DNA of 64,000 nt from Aphelidium insulamus (taxonomy: Eukaryota > Aphelidiomycota > Aphelidea > Aphelidiaceae). Both the position numbers and the translations under genes were made by a program. This document shows positions 47,867 through 59,043 of the stretch, piece by piece. Position 1 is the stretch's first letter. The number at the start of each line of letters is the position of its first letter. Location of the stretch: NCBI GenBank assembly GCA_036784855.1, contig JAZDSV010000020.1:62001-126000 (forward strand), written 5' to 3'. The notes under the pieces were generated by a model, which saw only the letters and a list, made by a program, of their open reading frames with translations, made no database searches and had not been told where the DNA came from.

Positions 47867-48382
47867 TTAGGTTGCTGGTTTGATCTTGTCGAATTTGCAG
47901 ACCGTGGTTTTTGCATCTTTTGTTGCCTTGGCGCAGGAAAAGTATTCGTTCTGAATCCCTGCATTGCAGACGCCTGTTTTGATCGCAGGGAGAAATGCGG
48001 ACGCATGCTTACAGTTTTTGTCCGTATATTTGATCTGCGTAAACGTATTGTCTTTGTTTTTGTGGAACATAAAGTACGAGCCGGTATTCGAGTCTTTAGT
48101 GCATGCGGTCATCTTGAAGATGTTAGACGCATTGAACTGAGTACAATTGTGTTGATTATACAGGCTCGTTGTAATGAAATCCCCGGTCTGAAGCAATTTC
48201 TGATACTTATCGACTACTCTAAGCTTCCAGTACGATGTACCGCATGGCTTGTCATCAGAGCGGGTACAGTAAACCGCTACAGGATTTGACTTCAGATCGG
48301 CGCGATCAAAAACAATCCTGCCAGCACAGAGGTCAGCTAGGGTGAGCGCGAGAACTGCATAACAAGCGATGGAGAATTTCAT
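47867..48382 (-). CDS. Secreted cysteine-rich protein, family member 4
   Basis: 171 residues with signal peptide (FSIACYAVLALTLADLCAG), single exon. Family positions: VYCTRSDDKPCGTSYWK, VVDKYQKLLQTGDFIT, NCTQFNASNIF, ACTK, IKYTDKNCKH, KTGVCNAGIQNEYFSC and TTVCKFD. It preserves all eight shared mature cysteines. Upstream (48430-48560) are CTGATTGGCCAG, GCGCAACATTGAA and CGGCCAATTATTACACGC, as in gene 3. Confidence 0.83.
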   Translation of the reverse strand: MKFSIACYAVLALTLADLCAGRIVFDRADLKSNPVAVYCTRSDDKPCGTSYWKLRVVDKYQKLLQTGDFITTSLYNQHNCTQFNASNIFKMTACTKDSNTGSYFMFHKNKDNTFTQIKYTDKNCKHASAFLPAIKTGVCNAGIQNEYFSCAKATKDAKTTVCKFDKIKPAT

Positions 48383-48648
48383 ATTTGGATCGTTAAGACG
48401 CGCCGACGTGGTAGTCGCTTTTGTAGCCGCAGTGTAACGTTACAGTTGCTGCAGTATCTGATTGGCCAGTGCTGCACTATGCAATCAGCCAGTGTGCATG
48501 ATGGCGCAACATTGAATCGGCCAATTATTACACGCCCCGACAAGCACGTAATTTCCCCGCTCCACTGTGTGAGATGCTCTTGTCTTTCAAATAGAGCATG
48601 ATGATTTTAAACGAGTATGTAGCCCCTTCAAAGTTGCGCATGCACATT

Positions 48649-48670
48649 TAATGACTCTATAGAGTCATTA
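48649..48670. promoter_or_regulatory. Perfect 22-bp palindrome with two TGACTC half-sites
   Basis: The half-site TAATGACTCTA is followed by its exact reverse complement. Further related pieces follow (AAAGTCATTATACTCATAGAG). TGACTC is the core half-site of AP-1/Gcn4-type bZIP factors. It lies between the divergent cysteine-rich gene 4 and the reductase gene. Confidence 0.5.
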
Positions 48671-48851
48671 TGAAGAGATAAAGTCATTATACTCATAGAG
48701 TCCCTATAGGGAAAGATATCGATAATGATCACTTATACGGTGGGTGTTTTTTGACTGCCGCTGAACCACTCAGTTATCACTCCCCCGGACATGCATGCAT
48801 CATGCAAGGATGACGCCATGACACACACTCCAGCGGCGTCACTGTCCCAAC

Positions 48852-48873
48852 TGAGTCAGCAACGATTACGTAA
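48852..48873. promoter_or_regulatory. AP-1 site plus Yap-type TTACGTAA site
   Basis: TGAGTCA at 48852-48858 (in CTGAGTCAGCA, matching an ARE-like core) is followed 7 bp later by TTACGTAA at 48866-48873. TTACGTAA is a known Yap1/Pap1-type element. They lie about 110-130 bp before the start of an NADPH-dependent reductase, a typical oxidative-stress target. Regulation is inferred. Confidence 0.55.
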
Positions 48874-48980
48874 CGGCACATAAAAATTCACCACATCATT
48901 CTACGATTCACTCTCGCGTTCCCACAAGAGACAGTCTGTCCATAGCTTCACATAAACGCTGCTACAACATACATCGCATA

Positions 48981-50458
48981 ATGGCCGTGCCACCAGTGAT
49001 TGCCGTGCCGGAGCTGCCTGACAAGTATCGCGCGGTCCGAGTGCACAAGCTCTCCACGGACTTTGACGCCGCTACCAAGATTGATGAGCTGCCGGCACGT
49101 CTCATCTATCTGTACACTATATGTACACCGCTATCTATTACTGACTGATGTGTGCGCACGTGGCAGATGGCCGAACTGCTCGAGTCTATGGAGACGGGGG
49201 ACGCGCTGGTGCAGACCAGGTTTGCCGGCATCAATGCGAGCGATATCAACTTTTCCGCAGGCCGCTATGACCCGACCATGAAGCCGTATGTGCCATGCAT
49301 ATTTACAACTTCTTTGAGCTCACCACGTGTATGGACATTATTAGTCCGTTTACTGCTGGTTTCGAGGTATGAATGATGCATTGTGAGTTCAATTTGCTAA
49401 TTACCCACCAGGGAATGGGCGTACTTGTGCGCCTGGGCGCCGGAGGAAGTGGCCATGTGAACACGGATCAGCCTGCAGCAAGGCAGCCATTCACCGTTGG
49501 TGCCAGCGTTGGTTACATCACGTACGGCACCTTTGCCGACTACGTTGTTGTCCCCGTCGCCAAATTGATTCCCTTGCCGGTTCGTGTGTAAATACTTGGC
49601 GTAATACCTATCTATGCAATGTTAATGAGAGTATGTAGAAGTGCGAGGCCAAGTTCTTTGGAGCGATGGTGTCGGGGTTGACTGCGGCGATTTCCCTGTC
49701 GGAGCTGGGTCGCCCCGCGGAATCTGACACGGTGCTGATTACCGCGGCCGCCGGCGGTGCTGGCCAGATCGCCGTGCAGTGGGCCAAGCATCACTGCAAG
49801 TGCCGTCATGTAATTGGCACCTGCTCCACCAAGGAGAAGGCCGACATGCTGCGCCGCATTGGCTGTGATCGTGTCATTCTCTACAAGGACGAGGACTTGG
49901 GCAAGGTGTTGCGTACCGAGTACCCGGCCGGCGTTAACGTTGTGTTTGAATCTGTGGGCGGACCTACAATGAAGGCTTGCCTGCGCAGGTATGATAATAT
50001 TAACGTAGCATGTGTTCTGACGGTCAGCTTGGCACCGCGTGGCCGACTGCTTGTAATTGGTGCCATGTCCACGTACAAGGAGGGGTAGGTGCAATTTAGT
50101 AGGCGTGTGCATCAATAACTGATTATAATATAGATCGGATGAGAAGAAGCTTGCGTGGGAAGACTCGGTGAACACGGCCGAACTGCTTGTCGGCTCCAAG
50201 ACGGTGTCTGGTTTCCTGCTGACACACTTTGTACCGCAAATCGGCACCTACGCGCCGCAGCTAATTGCCGGCATTGCAAAAGGCGAGTTTGAAGTGCAGT
50301 GTGACTCGGCCGACTACACGAACGGCCTGGACAGTATTCATGCGGCCGTGGCGCACTTGCAGGTATTTGATTCTATAGTATAGTGTCTTGTTGCTTATCT
50401 GTGATGGCAGAGCGGCCGCAGCATGGGCAAGGTGGTTGTCGAGTTTTCCAGTATTTGA
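48981..50458 (+). CDS. PTGR3: PTGR3/ZADH2-like zinc-binding-dehydrogenase-family enone reductase
   Basis: MDR-superfamily NADPH-dependent reductase. About seven exons. Segments in order: [86 protein letters not shown], the nucleotide-binding loop [84 protein letters not shown], and C-terminal [15 protein letters not shown]. The order and the [14 protein letters not shown] motif match PTGR3/ZADH2, which reduce enones such as 15-keto-prostaglandins in animals. No zinc ligands are evident, as in quinone-reductase-like members. Intron 1 appears to have a GC donor (CCG|GCACGT at 49095). AP-1/Yap sites lie upstream. Confidence 0.88.
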
Positions 50459-50685
50459 CTCCCGGCGCCTTCTGCCAGGCTTTGACTGTGCCGCCTGTCA
50501 CTGTCTACATCCGGCGCATGCTACTGCAGAGGGCACCACTCCATCAATGCAATATATATTCTGTCAATATTATAAGGATTTTATCTACACTGCGCCTGAC
50601 TATGACAGGCGAGACCCTCTGTACATATAATACATATTTAGATCACAAGATGTAAAGACTCAATATGCCCATGTATTCCCTCCTG

Positions 50686-51321
50686 CTAAGGCCTGGAGGC
50701 ACCGGCGCCAGTCCACGCCTCAATCTTGGGACGAGTAGTGCTGTATGGACGGTATGCACGCTCGGTGCCGGTCTGGTTGGCGCGGTGTTCCGTCTCGGTG
50801 AATGTGGGCGGTGCGTTTGCGTAAAACTTGTTGCCGGCACTACCTGGTGCCGCATCAGTCATTCTGTGCATCCACGCGTGCCTGCGCGGGAGTGTCAGTC
50901 AGTAACGGCAATCCAATAAGTGGGTGAGTGAGTGAGAGGCAGACACACCATTCAGGAGGGATGGCAGACGGCTCTTTGGGGTAGACGCCGTCCTGCTTAT
51001 TCCCATACTCGACCCATCGATCGCGCCCTGTGTGTGCAGGTCATTCACTGACTGTACACTCCCCACACACATGCCCCCACACACCGGCATGCCCCGGCAA
51101 TACATATGCGCACATGGACACACAGATGCACACATGGACCACACTGCACACTACGCACCCCACACCGTCTCGGCGAGATTCTGAAAGTAGCGGTTGCCCT
51201 GGCTGTCAGTGCCCACCAGCCGGCCAGACTTGACATCGGACGAGATCCAGAACTGCTTGATGGCCGCTGCCAGACCGCCGTGCTGACGCACCGACCGAAT
51301 CCACTTGGAGACCTCCCACAT
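50686..51321 (-). CDS. NDUFA12: NDUFA12, mitochondrial complex I accessory subunit
   Basis: Three exons. Exon 1 from 51321 reads MWEVSKWIRSVRQHGGLAAA then DVKSGRLVGTDSQGNRYFQN. The middle exon (about 51025-50949) reads RDRWVEYGNKQDGVYPKEPS and IPPEWHAW across the junction. The last exon has MHRMTDAAPGS, NAPPTFTETEHRANQTGTER, AYRPYSTTRPKIEAW. These are the conserved blocks of the B17.2/NDUFA12 family of the peripheral arm. It shows that the organism has respiratory complex I. No presequence is seen, as usual for this subunit. Confidence 0.93.
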
Positions 51322-51926
51322 GTATGTGATTGTGTGTAGGTTGATTGTGTATGGGCGGATAAAGCCCATATGTATGATATGATATGAGATCTATATGATA
51401 TAGCCACGTAAATATGTCCCGTTGTGCCACCTTCAACAGCGGTGTTGAGCCCGCCCTTCTTTCACTCCTCTGTAGCTGTCGGCATATAGTATCGCGTTTG
51501 CGCTTGGTGAATAATAGGTCTTTGATGTAGGAATATAGCTGATAATTATCCCATCGGTTAAATACATAATTGATGGTATTTCAAGAAATTGACTGTATTG
51601 CTGGCTCGGCATGCATATATACTGCTTGACCAAATTCAGGCAAATACCATGAACTTCATGCAATACTCATAGTTCTGCCATTAGTTTTGTATAGTTCGTC
51701 TAAGCCAGTTCTATGTGACCAGTTTTGCAAACTAATGGTCGCGACAATGAAACAACTTCTTCCAACTCGGGTACATATTAGGCAATAAGTTAATTATGCA
51801 CGTGTTATTTGGTACGGGAAATCTATATTTTTTTGTACAAAAACAGTATACGCAGTATACTATTAAATGGAATCCAGAATGCATGACTTGAAATAGCTGC
51901 ATCAAAAACCGCAATAAATAATACAT
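51322..51926. other. Intergenic region without recognised genes
   Basis: About 600 bp, AT-rich, between NDUFA12 (minus) and the RRM gene (plus). The ORFs at 51433-51663 and 51732-51926 are AT-rich and unsupported. It presumably holds both promoters. Confidence 0.5.
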
Positions 51927-52539
51927 ATGTCGGGCATTCCCGCCAACTATCAGCCCACCAACCCCAAGTCCACCATATATGTGGGTATGTGGTCTGTCTC
52001 ATACATACATTGGCTTACTACTTGCACCACAGGCGGCCTTGATCAGAACGTGACGGAGGAGCTGGTGCGCGCGGCATTCATCCCATTCGGCCACGTGGTG
52101 GACGTGCAGATACCACCAGAGTCTGGTGGCAGTACGTGCACTTGTACGCATGTACAACTAGGCATATAACATTATCGCACTGCAGAGCCTGGCCATCGTG
52201 GGTTCGCGTTCGTGGAGTACGAGACGGCCGAGGATGCCATGGCCGCCATTGACAACATGCATCTGGGCGAGATATACGGCAAGGTGATCAAGGTGAATTT
52301 GGCGCGTGCCATGAAGACTGCCATCGGCTCTGCCAAGCCGGGTACGTTTGTGTGTATGTAGTGTACCTAATGTATATCTATTGAACACAATATGTACATC
52401 AGTCTGGGAGTCGGAAGATTATATACGAAAGTATGTGCTGAAGGATGCTGGCAGTGCCGACACACCCGCCGCCGACGCTCCCGTGGAAGATGGAGATGTG
52501 GATGGTGTGCAGGGGGATGGGGTCACTGCAGCAGAATGA
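51927..52539 (+). CDS. PPIE-like RRM protein without a cyclophilin domain
   Basis: Four exons. Exon 1 encodes [20 protein letters not shown]. Exon 2 continues [20 protein letters not shown] and [12 protein letters not shown]. Exon 3 has [36 protein letters not shown]. Exon 4 has [15 protein letters not shown] and an acidic, Ala-rich tail ending in a stop at 52537. The RRM and the short linker VWxSxDxxxK match cyclophilin E/Cyp33, in which a peptidyl-prolyl isomerase domain follows. Here the chain ends after the linker. It may act as an RRM-only relative in splicing or chromatin, by analogy to PPIE. Every junction keeps frame. Confidence 0.83.
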
Positions 52540-52747
52540 GTAGAGATGTATATGAACTGTCCTTGTCCGATCTGTACATTTGCTTCACGGACATTAGCCG
52601 GTCCGAGTGCACTTATATCAGACGCTCAAGGGAAATGTTAAATACTAGAACTTGTTGATATATAATTGTGGACACTTACAGGTGTTGTAGAGTCCACAAT
52701 TATTATTTATATATCTGCAGTGTTACATACACACAGCGGCACATATA

Positions 52748-54662
52748 ATGTCGGCCACGCCGCCACTGTCTGCGGGCAACGACATTCGGGGCGGTGTGTC
52801 CCTATATGCAGACGCGGAAGAGTATTCTGGGTCCATGTCGTCGTCGTCGGCTGGGCAATCGCTGGCCCACTCCACTCAGGACATGGTGGTCGGCGGCGGT
52901 GTCAGCGACAACAATTCCACGGCGGCATTGAACAGTGCAGGCAGTGGCGCAGACCCCGGCTCTCCACGCACTCAAGCCATGGACCGGCACAGTATCTACA
53001 AGGAGGGCAGCAAGATCAAAGCCGTGATGGACTGGTACATACTCAGTATTACTGTGTACACATGCACCCAACTCCTATGCGCTCAGGCTGGACCAGCACT
53101 ATGAGGCAGCGGGTGGCGATTGTGTAATGTCCCGGCACGAACTATACGTCCACTACTACCGAGACTGTCAGCACTCGGGCGACAGTCCCGCAATTGCTGC
53201 CACATTCGGCAAGGCTATCCGTGCAATGTTTCCCACAGTGCGCACACGGCGTCTGGGTACCCGCACCGATTCGAGGTATCAAGTTGTTTTCATCATCACG
53301 TGCAGTAGTTCCTATCCCTTAGGTACCACTTTGCCGGCATAAGGCCGAAACAGCTCTCGATGTTGCCTTCGCCGTACGTGAAAGTTACCATTTCCATATA
53401 TATATATATATATATATAATATATATCTGCTTATACTTGTCAGAATGTCGCCCGAGACACACCCATCGCTGCCGGGTATATTTCCCGCACTCAGCTGCAT
53501 ACCTGGCCGGCCCACACTGGATGCGGCGGCGCGCGATTTTTCCGCCGCCTATCATCGGCACATTGACCAGTTGTTGCGCTGTGCTGCCGCGCATGACATT
53601 TCGGCACTGGAACAGAGCGTTGCCTCGTTTTGGAATGTTGATGCATCGCGCACGTGGCAAGAGCTGTTTACAGCTGGTTGCGCCGTTGACTTTGTTTCCA
53701 CCTGCAATGCGCTAGTCTATGATGTAAGTAGTGTACTGTTTATGTATTATAGCTCACACACATCTGGAATCAGGAATGTATCCGATTAATGTTCCCTCAA
53801 CTGCCAGAAACGTTGCCGGGAGATCGCGTGGTCGCCGTGCGTAAATTCGCCAAACATTTCACCGAATCTCTCGCCGCACTACTCCAGCCCCACTTTGCAG
53901 AGGCGCTAGTCACCGCAAAATTGAGGGGTGAGTTGATCAGCACTCTAAAGGACCATTATAATACTTGTTAGTGGCACAAGTGTTTGCGCAGCAGTTGCGC
54001 AGATGTACATCTCTGCATCACGTGGTGTTCTCTGCCACATCAGTGTTTGCAACCTCTGCCTACGTGGACACCATGGCCAGCGACTGGTCCCGTGTCGACA
54101 TTGACTCGATCGTTAATCAGGCTGGATGGATATGCAAGTGTTCCCTGGTGCGCATCAAACAGGGTACTTTAAGTGTATTACACAATTACATTAACTGAGC
54201 ATTGAATAGTGACGAACGAATTCGGCGAACTATTAAACACTCGTGCCAACATTACCATGGTTACACGTTGGATGGACGCCGTGGTTGCGCGGCACTTTGA
54301 ACACGAGTCTCGGGACAGCATGCAAGTGTCACAGGAATTCCTGCTCAGCTGGTCCTTTCTGTGCTCGCTGATCATGCACGATCTGACGCTTAGGAGTGCC
54401 GAGAGCTTTGGTAACCACATTATATCTTATTATTGAAGCGATATCGCTAACAAATGAAACAGGACTGTTCCACATTATACAGCTCTTCACCTGCCAGTAC
54501 CTGCAACACATAATCGAGCGAGATTACTGTCTGCGCAGCATAAACCCATCTCCCCCACTGGAGAGTCAAGCACCAGCTTTCGGCCAACAGCTACCACTCA
54601 TTGCCGTATTTAACACGGAAAACGGTAGCTACTTTGGCAGCACTGACAGACAATCAATATAG
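52748..54662 (+). CDS. RFX: RFX-family winged-helix transcription factor
   Basis: Spliced from about eight short exons. After a Ser/Gly-rich N terminus the RFX DNA-binding domain runs from SKIKAVMDWLDQHYEAAGGD through VMSRHELYVHYYRDCQHSG and AATFGKAIRAMFPTVRTRRL to GTRTDSRYHFAGIRPKQ, holding the residues typical of the X-box reading helix and wing. The rest matches the extended RFX1-3/Sak1 C-terminal region (AAYHRHIDQLLRCAA; VRKFAKHFTESLAALL; VTRWMDAVVARHFEHES; FLLSWSFLCSLIMHDLTLRS). RFX factors control ciliary genes in animals and checkpoint or morphogenesis genes in fungi. An intron near 53370-53440 carries a (TA)n tract. Confidence 0.9.
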
Positions 54663-54719
54663 AGACGATAGTACAAGCATAGTTTGTGTATTCACACCGT
54701 GAATACTATTGTTGTATAA

Positions 54720-56547
54720 TCACTCGTCCACATCCATTCCGTCGGCGGGAATGAATGTAGATGGTGTGGCAGAGGCAAAATTGGTTAGCAGTGACGATGT
54801 GGTGGCAGAAGCTGGTTCAGACGGCGGTCCGGCGTTGGCTTTGTTGCGCTCTTGATGATTCCTTGACGACCGAGGCGCCTCCTCGTCGTCGTCTGAGTCG
54901 TCATAGTACTCGTCTCCGCGGGCTATCCTAGCGTCCAGTTCGCGTGCTGTTTTCATATGTATTAGGCAATTTTAAAAAATATTTAAGAACAGTAATACAT
55001 ACTCGACACGCGCACATCCGGGTCGTCTTCCGCGTCGAGGTCATTAAGTTCGGCGTAGCCATCACGGGGAATCGGCTGTAGCTGCACGGACGGTGCGTGT
55101 TGCACGTGTCGCAGATTCTCCAGTATCACCGCCTTTGTGCGCTCCAGGTACTCGCGAGTGTTCAGATTGTCCATGTTGTTGGAGGGCACGTCGAGCACAA
55201 AGTCGGGGCCGTAGTACTCAAAGTAGTCGTTGAACGGCAGCTCATCGGCCAGCTTCTGCTCCACCGTCAACGCCGTCTCGTACGCCCACGCCCGTGCCAC
55301 ATTACGAATCGTGTATCCGCCGCCGCCCAGCACGATGGTGGGCACGTTGAACTTGCGCACGAATTCCACACACTGTGCATGGCCTCGCATTGACAAGTTG
55401 AAACAGCCCAGTCGATCGCCGGCCAGTGAGTCGGCGCCGCACTGCAGCACCACGGCGCCTGGTCGGTACATGTCCATGATGGCCTGTATCACCGGTTCAA
55501 ACACGCTCTTGTATGAAGTGTCGTCGATTCCGTCGCGCAGTGGAAAGTTTACCGCATACCGCTTGCCCTTCCCATGTCCAATGTCCTTGGTGTGGGTGTT
55601 ATTAATTTTGATCAACATAATCTTGTAGGAGCATACCCTTAGGTCACCAGTTCCAGGAAAGTATTCGCCAAACTTGTGGAAAGAACAAGTCATTACACGA
55701 TCAGTGGTGTAGAATGCTTCTTCCACTCCGTCACCGTGATGTATGTCGATGTCAATGTATAGTACTCGCTGGTGGTACCTATCAGATAGATGAATACAGT
55801 ACATGCAAGATATACAAGATATATACCGAAGAAGCTCCAGAATGGCCAAGACAATGTCGTTGACGTAGCAGAAGCCGGACGCTTCATTCCGCTTCGCATG
55901 ATGAAGGCCGCCGGCCCAGTTAATGGCAATGTCGCAATCACCGTGGTTGAGGCGCTGTGCGCAGCCTACGAGTATTAAAGATAAACAAGCCTTGCATAGG
56001 CCGCATACTGATGGAACCACCGGCCGATATTGAACAGTATTCAAATATGCCGTCAAACACGGGGCAGTCATCGCCAACGTTGACTGCAACTCGTAAAGTA
56101 CAAGATAGAACGACACCAGAGAGGCTTACACTTGTGTTGCTGCTTCTGGAACTCGGCCATATTTTCGGGTGTGACGCGGTAGAGAAAGTCAATGTACTCG
56201 TCCGAGTGGAATTTGGTCATTTCCTTCACCGTGGCTTTCCGCGGCCTCTGCACAACAGCCATTAGCATGAACATGTCCATTTACCGCATGATGAGCTACC
56301 ACTGTCGTACCAGGACATCCATATGCTTGTAGAGACCGTAGTTCAGCAGCAGACTGTGCGTCATGCGGATCCGGTGCGGTTTCATCGGATGCTGCGTGCC
56401 ATAGTGATAGTTGCCAACTTCCACTACATGCCACTGTATCAGTACGTGCCGGCAGCAGCCAGGATAAATCGCCAGCCACGCATGACAGAAACGTGCAGCA
56501 TAAAACGCACCGTCATAAAAGTAGGAAACACGGCGCTTGCTGGACAT
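54720..56547 (-). CDS. RPD3: Class I histone deacetylase (HDAC1/Rpd3)
   Basis: Zinc-dependent lysine deacetylase, the catalytic subunit of Sin3/NuRD-type complexes. Start [12 protein letters not shown] at 56547, then after intron 1 [20 protein letters not shown] and [18 protein letters not shown]. Next: [74 protein letters not shown], the metal-binding [76 protein letters not shown]. All catalytic His/Asp/Tyr positions are present. The last exon encodes an acidic tail ([10 protein letters not shown]...DGMDVDE). About eight short introns. It shares a 58-bp convergent spacer with the RFX gene. Confidence 0.96.
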
Positions 56548-56900
56548 TGGTGCAGCTGTCTGGCGAGAATGGCGTCTGAGCGATATGCGTGCGTGACGGC
56601 CCCGACCAAAGAATGAGCAGCTAGCGACCGTAAAGAGGGTGCACGTGGAAAACTCCGCGCAACACTGTCCACGCAGCAAGGCACCGGCGCTGGCAGACAA
56701 ACGCAGTTTGGCACACTGCTGATTGCGTGGTTGCAATTTTTGCTCTCGAAACAAAGGAAACCGTAACCGAAAACTTTTTTATGTGGAAGTGTTAGAGTTC
56801 TTCTGCTTTGAGCAATGAAGAAAATGTTACTCAAGGTGGAAAAGTATATTGATTAATATTGAATTGTAGGTCACAACTACGCTTGTATGTAATATTGCCG

Positions 56901-57740
56901 TTAGTACTTGAGAAAGAGAGGCAGAGATTCCTCTCGGGTAGAGCGCGAAACTTTTTCACGAAGAAACCAAAATTGGGCCAGTAGCTAGAACAAGTTAGAA
57001 TGTAACATGCAAATGATCGACTAACCAAGAATGGAATGATGACGGACGGCGCGAGAATTACGACGCATTTCAATGCCACTAATGCCGCGCCAATCTTATT
57101 GTCGACCGCAAGGCGGCGTATGAATTCCACCACGAACAACATAATGACCTCGAAATAGTACTGTATGCCGATTGCAAGCAGCGCTGCCATAAATATGGAG
57201 CTGCCACTAACCGAACCACGACGCTGGTTGTGCCACCACTGATGAACCAACATTACGCCGCGGCAAAGGGGGAAAATTTCCGCGGCAGTGAAAGCTGCCA
57301 CATCTACGTCATAGATATTTGCATAAAAATAAGCCGCCATAGCAGCTGCACTCCACACATAAGCAGGTATCGCATGGATAATGCTGCCAAAACTAGTGCA
57401 GTTGACCTTGGTACCGTTGCCGTAGTACAACCCTGAAGGTTTAGAAAACTATGACACAAAACAAATAAGCGGACATACGTTGCATAAATGCAATGCCCAA
57501 CAAGACCAGAGGACCAACTCGCAAAACTTTTGCCCAAATATCGTCCGATGGCTCGGCAACAACATTCAGTAGCCAATGCGAGGCAGCGGAAAACAATATC
57601 ACTCCGTCATAAAGGCCTTTGGTGGACTTGTCACGCCAGTTCACGTAGACCTGCGGCAAAAGATATCCAAACAGACCAAATAGTTCGACCACGGACATAT
57701 CGCGCCCAACTGTACCAGTTGTGGTGAAGATACTAGTCAT
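56901..57740 (-). CDS. PQ-loop repeat membrane protein
   Basis: Three exons. Exon 1 (from 57740) has a PQ-loop motif, LFGLFGYLLPQVYVNWRDKS then TKGLYDGVILFSAASHWLLN. Exon 2 has four to five hydrophobic segments (YVWSAAAMAAYFYANIYDV; FMAALLAIGIQYYFEVIMLF). It also has a second loop, HQWWHNQRRGSVSGSSI, in the position of the second PQ box. Exon 3 encodes LLAQFWFLREKVSRSTREES and ends at 56901. The topology fits the seven-helix PQ-loop/MtN3-like carrier superfamily (lysosomal/vacuolar amino-acid exporters, MPDU1, SWEETs). The substrate is unknown. A mutated copy stands immediately downstream on the plus axis. Confidence 0.75.
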
Positions 57741-58038
57741 TGTCAGCTGGATGTGAAATACACTGTGCAAAAAACAATTGAAAACGACGCAATGAAGGAG
57801 GTCGTGCAAGTCCAATCAACGCAAGCGCACGACGCCACGTTAAATTACGGGGCACAGTTGTCACGCATTGCCGACTTGAGCTGTCTGGAATATTTATTTT
57901 ATTCGACGACTGTAAAACTCCTCGCAGCTGTCGCGCTTCACGACATACGATAAAAGATTATTTAAACAGCATAAGGCGATAAGTACGGAGGCATTGATGG
58001 ACTTCATTGAGACAAATAATAAGGGTGTCGCGCCACAT

Positions 58039-58913
58039 TCATACTACGCATGCAGCTTCCAGGGCTTTCGATCCTTTAGCCATAAGCGGCAGAACCTCAC
58101 CCGATGTACCGGTTACTTTCGGTTCACGAAGGAACCAAAACTGTGCTAGCAGCTGTAAAGGCGTTAGTTAAGTGACAAATCTTCGTCAGAACTTGCCAGA
58201 AATGGAACTACCATAGGCAGCGCTAGTACAATAAATGCCTTTAATAGCAACATCAACGCTCCATTCCCGTCACCAGCCATCAACAGTTGAGCGAATTCAT
58301 ACATGTGATAATTGCCCAAACCCCAATAACATGGAATATTTACGGCAAGCAGCGCCGCGCAGAGGATGGAACTACCACTTGTTGAGCCGCGACGCTGGTT
58401 GTACCACCACTGGTGCACCACCATAAAACCGCGCGCCATCGGGTACACTTCGCACATGATAAAAGCAGCAGTAAACGGCACATCGTATACGAGGGCGTAG
58501 AAGTAGGCGGTAAGAGCAGCAGCGGTCCACAAATAAGCAGGAACGGCGGAGACGAAGCAGTGGTAAAGTGAAAATCGACCGCAACGCTACCATTGCCGTA
58601 GTAGAGGCCTTGATGTCAATTACAATTACAATTACAGAGTTTACCCATACGCTGAAAAAGCGCTACAGCAGCCATTAACTATGGACCAATTTGTATCACA
58701 GCACTTGTCAGATCTTCGATCGGGTCTGCAAGAACCAAAAGGAGGCAGTGCGACGCCGCAAAGTACAGAATGACGCCATCGTACAGGCCCTTAGTGGACT
58801 TTTCACGCCAATTTACGTACAGCTGCGGTAGAAGAAATCCAAACAGTCCAAGGTTCTCCAGAATCGAAAGTCCATTATATTTCTCATCGCCAATGCGCAG
58901 AAGGCTCCTCATC
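58039..58913 (-). pseudogene. Broken paralog of the PQ-loop gene
   Basis: Exon order and protein follow the intact neighbour: LFGFLLPQLYVNWREKSTKG, LYYGNG, AYLWTAAALTAYFYALVYDV, HQWWYNQRRGSTSGSSI, and a last exon with LLAQFWFLRE. Two defects are visible. At about 58677-58679 an in-frame TAG replaces the leucine after GP in the first exon. Between LYYGNG and AYLW the spacing is 47 nt where the intact gene has 45, shifting the frame by two. The last intron has a GC donor (CTG|GCAAGT) where the neighbour has GT. The copy is probably nonfunctional. Assembly error is an alternative for one defect but unlikely for both. Confidence 0.72.
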
Positions 58914-59043
58914 GTTGAAATCGGTAACACAGCAGTTTGAGAAAGTGTGGGAACGAGACGGAGGCTGTGAGAACCAAAAGACCGATTGCGATAAGACGAT
59001 CGGCGGTTAGCGGCGGCCTCTTATACACGTTAAATAGTATATC

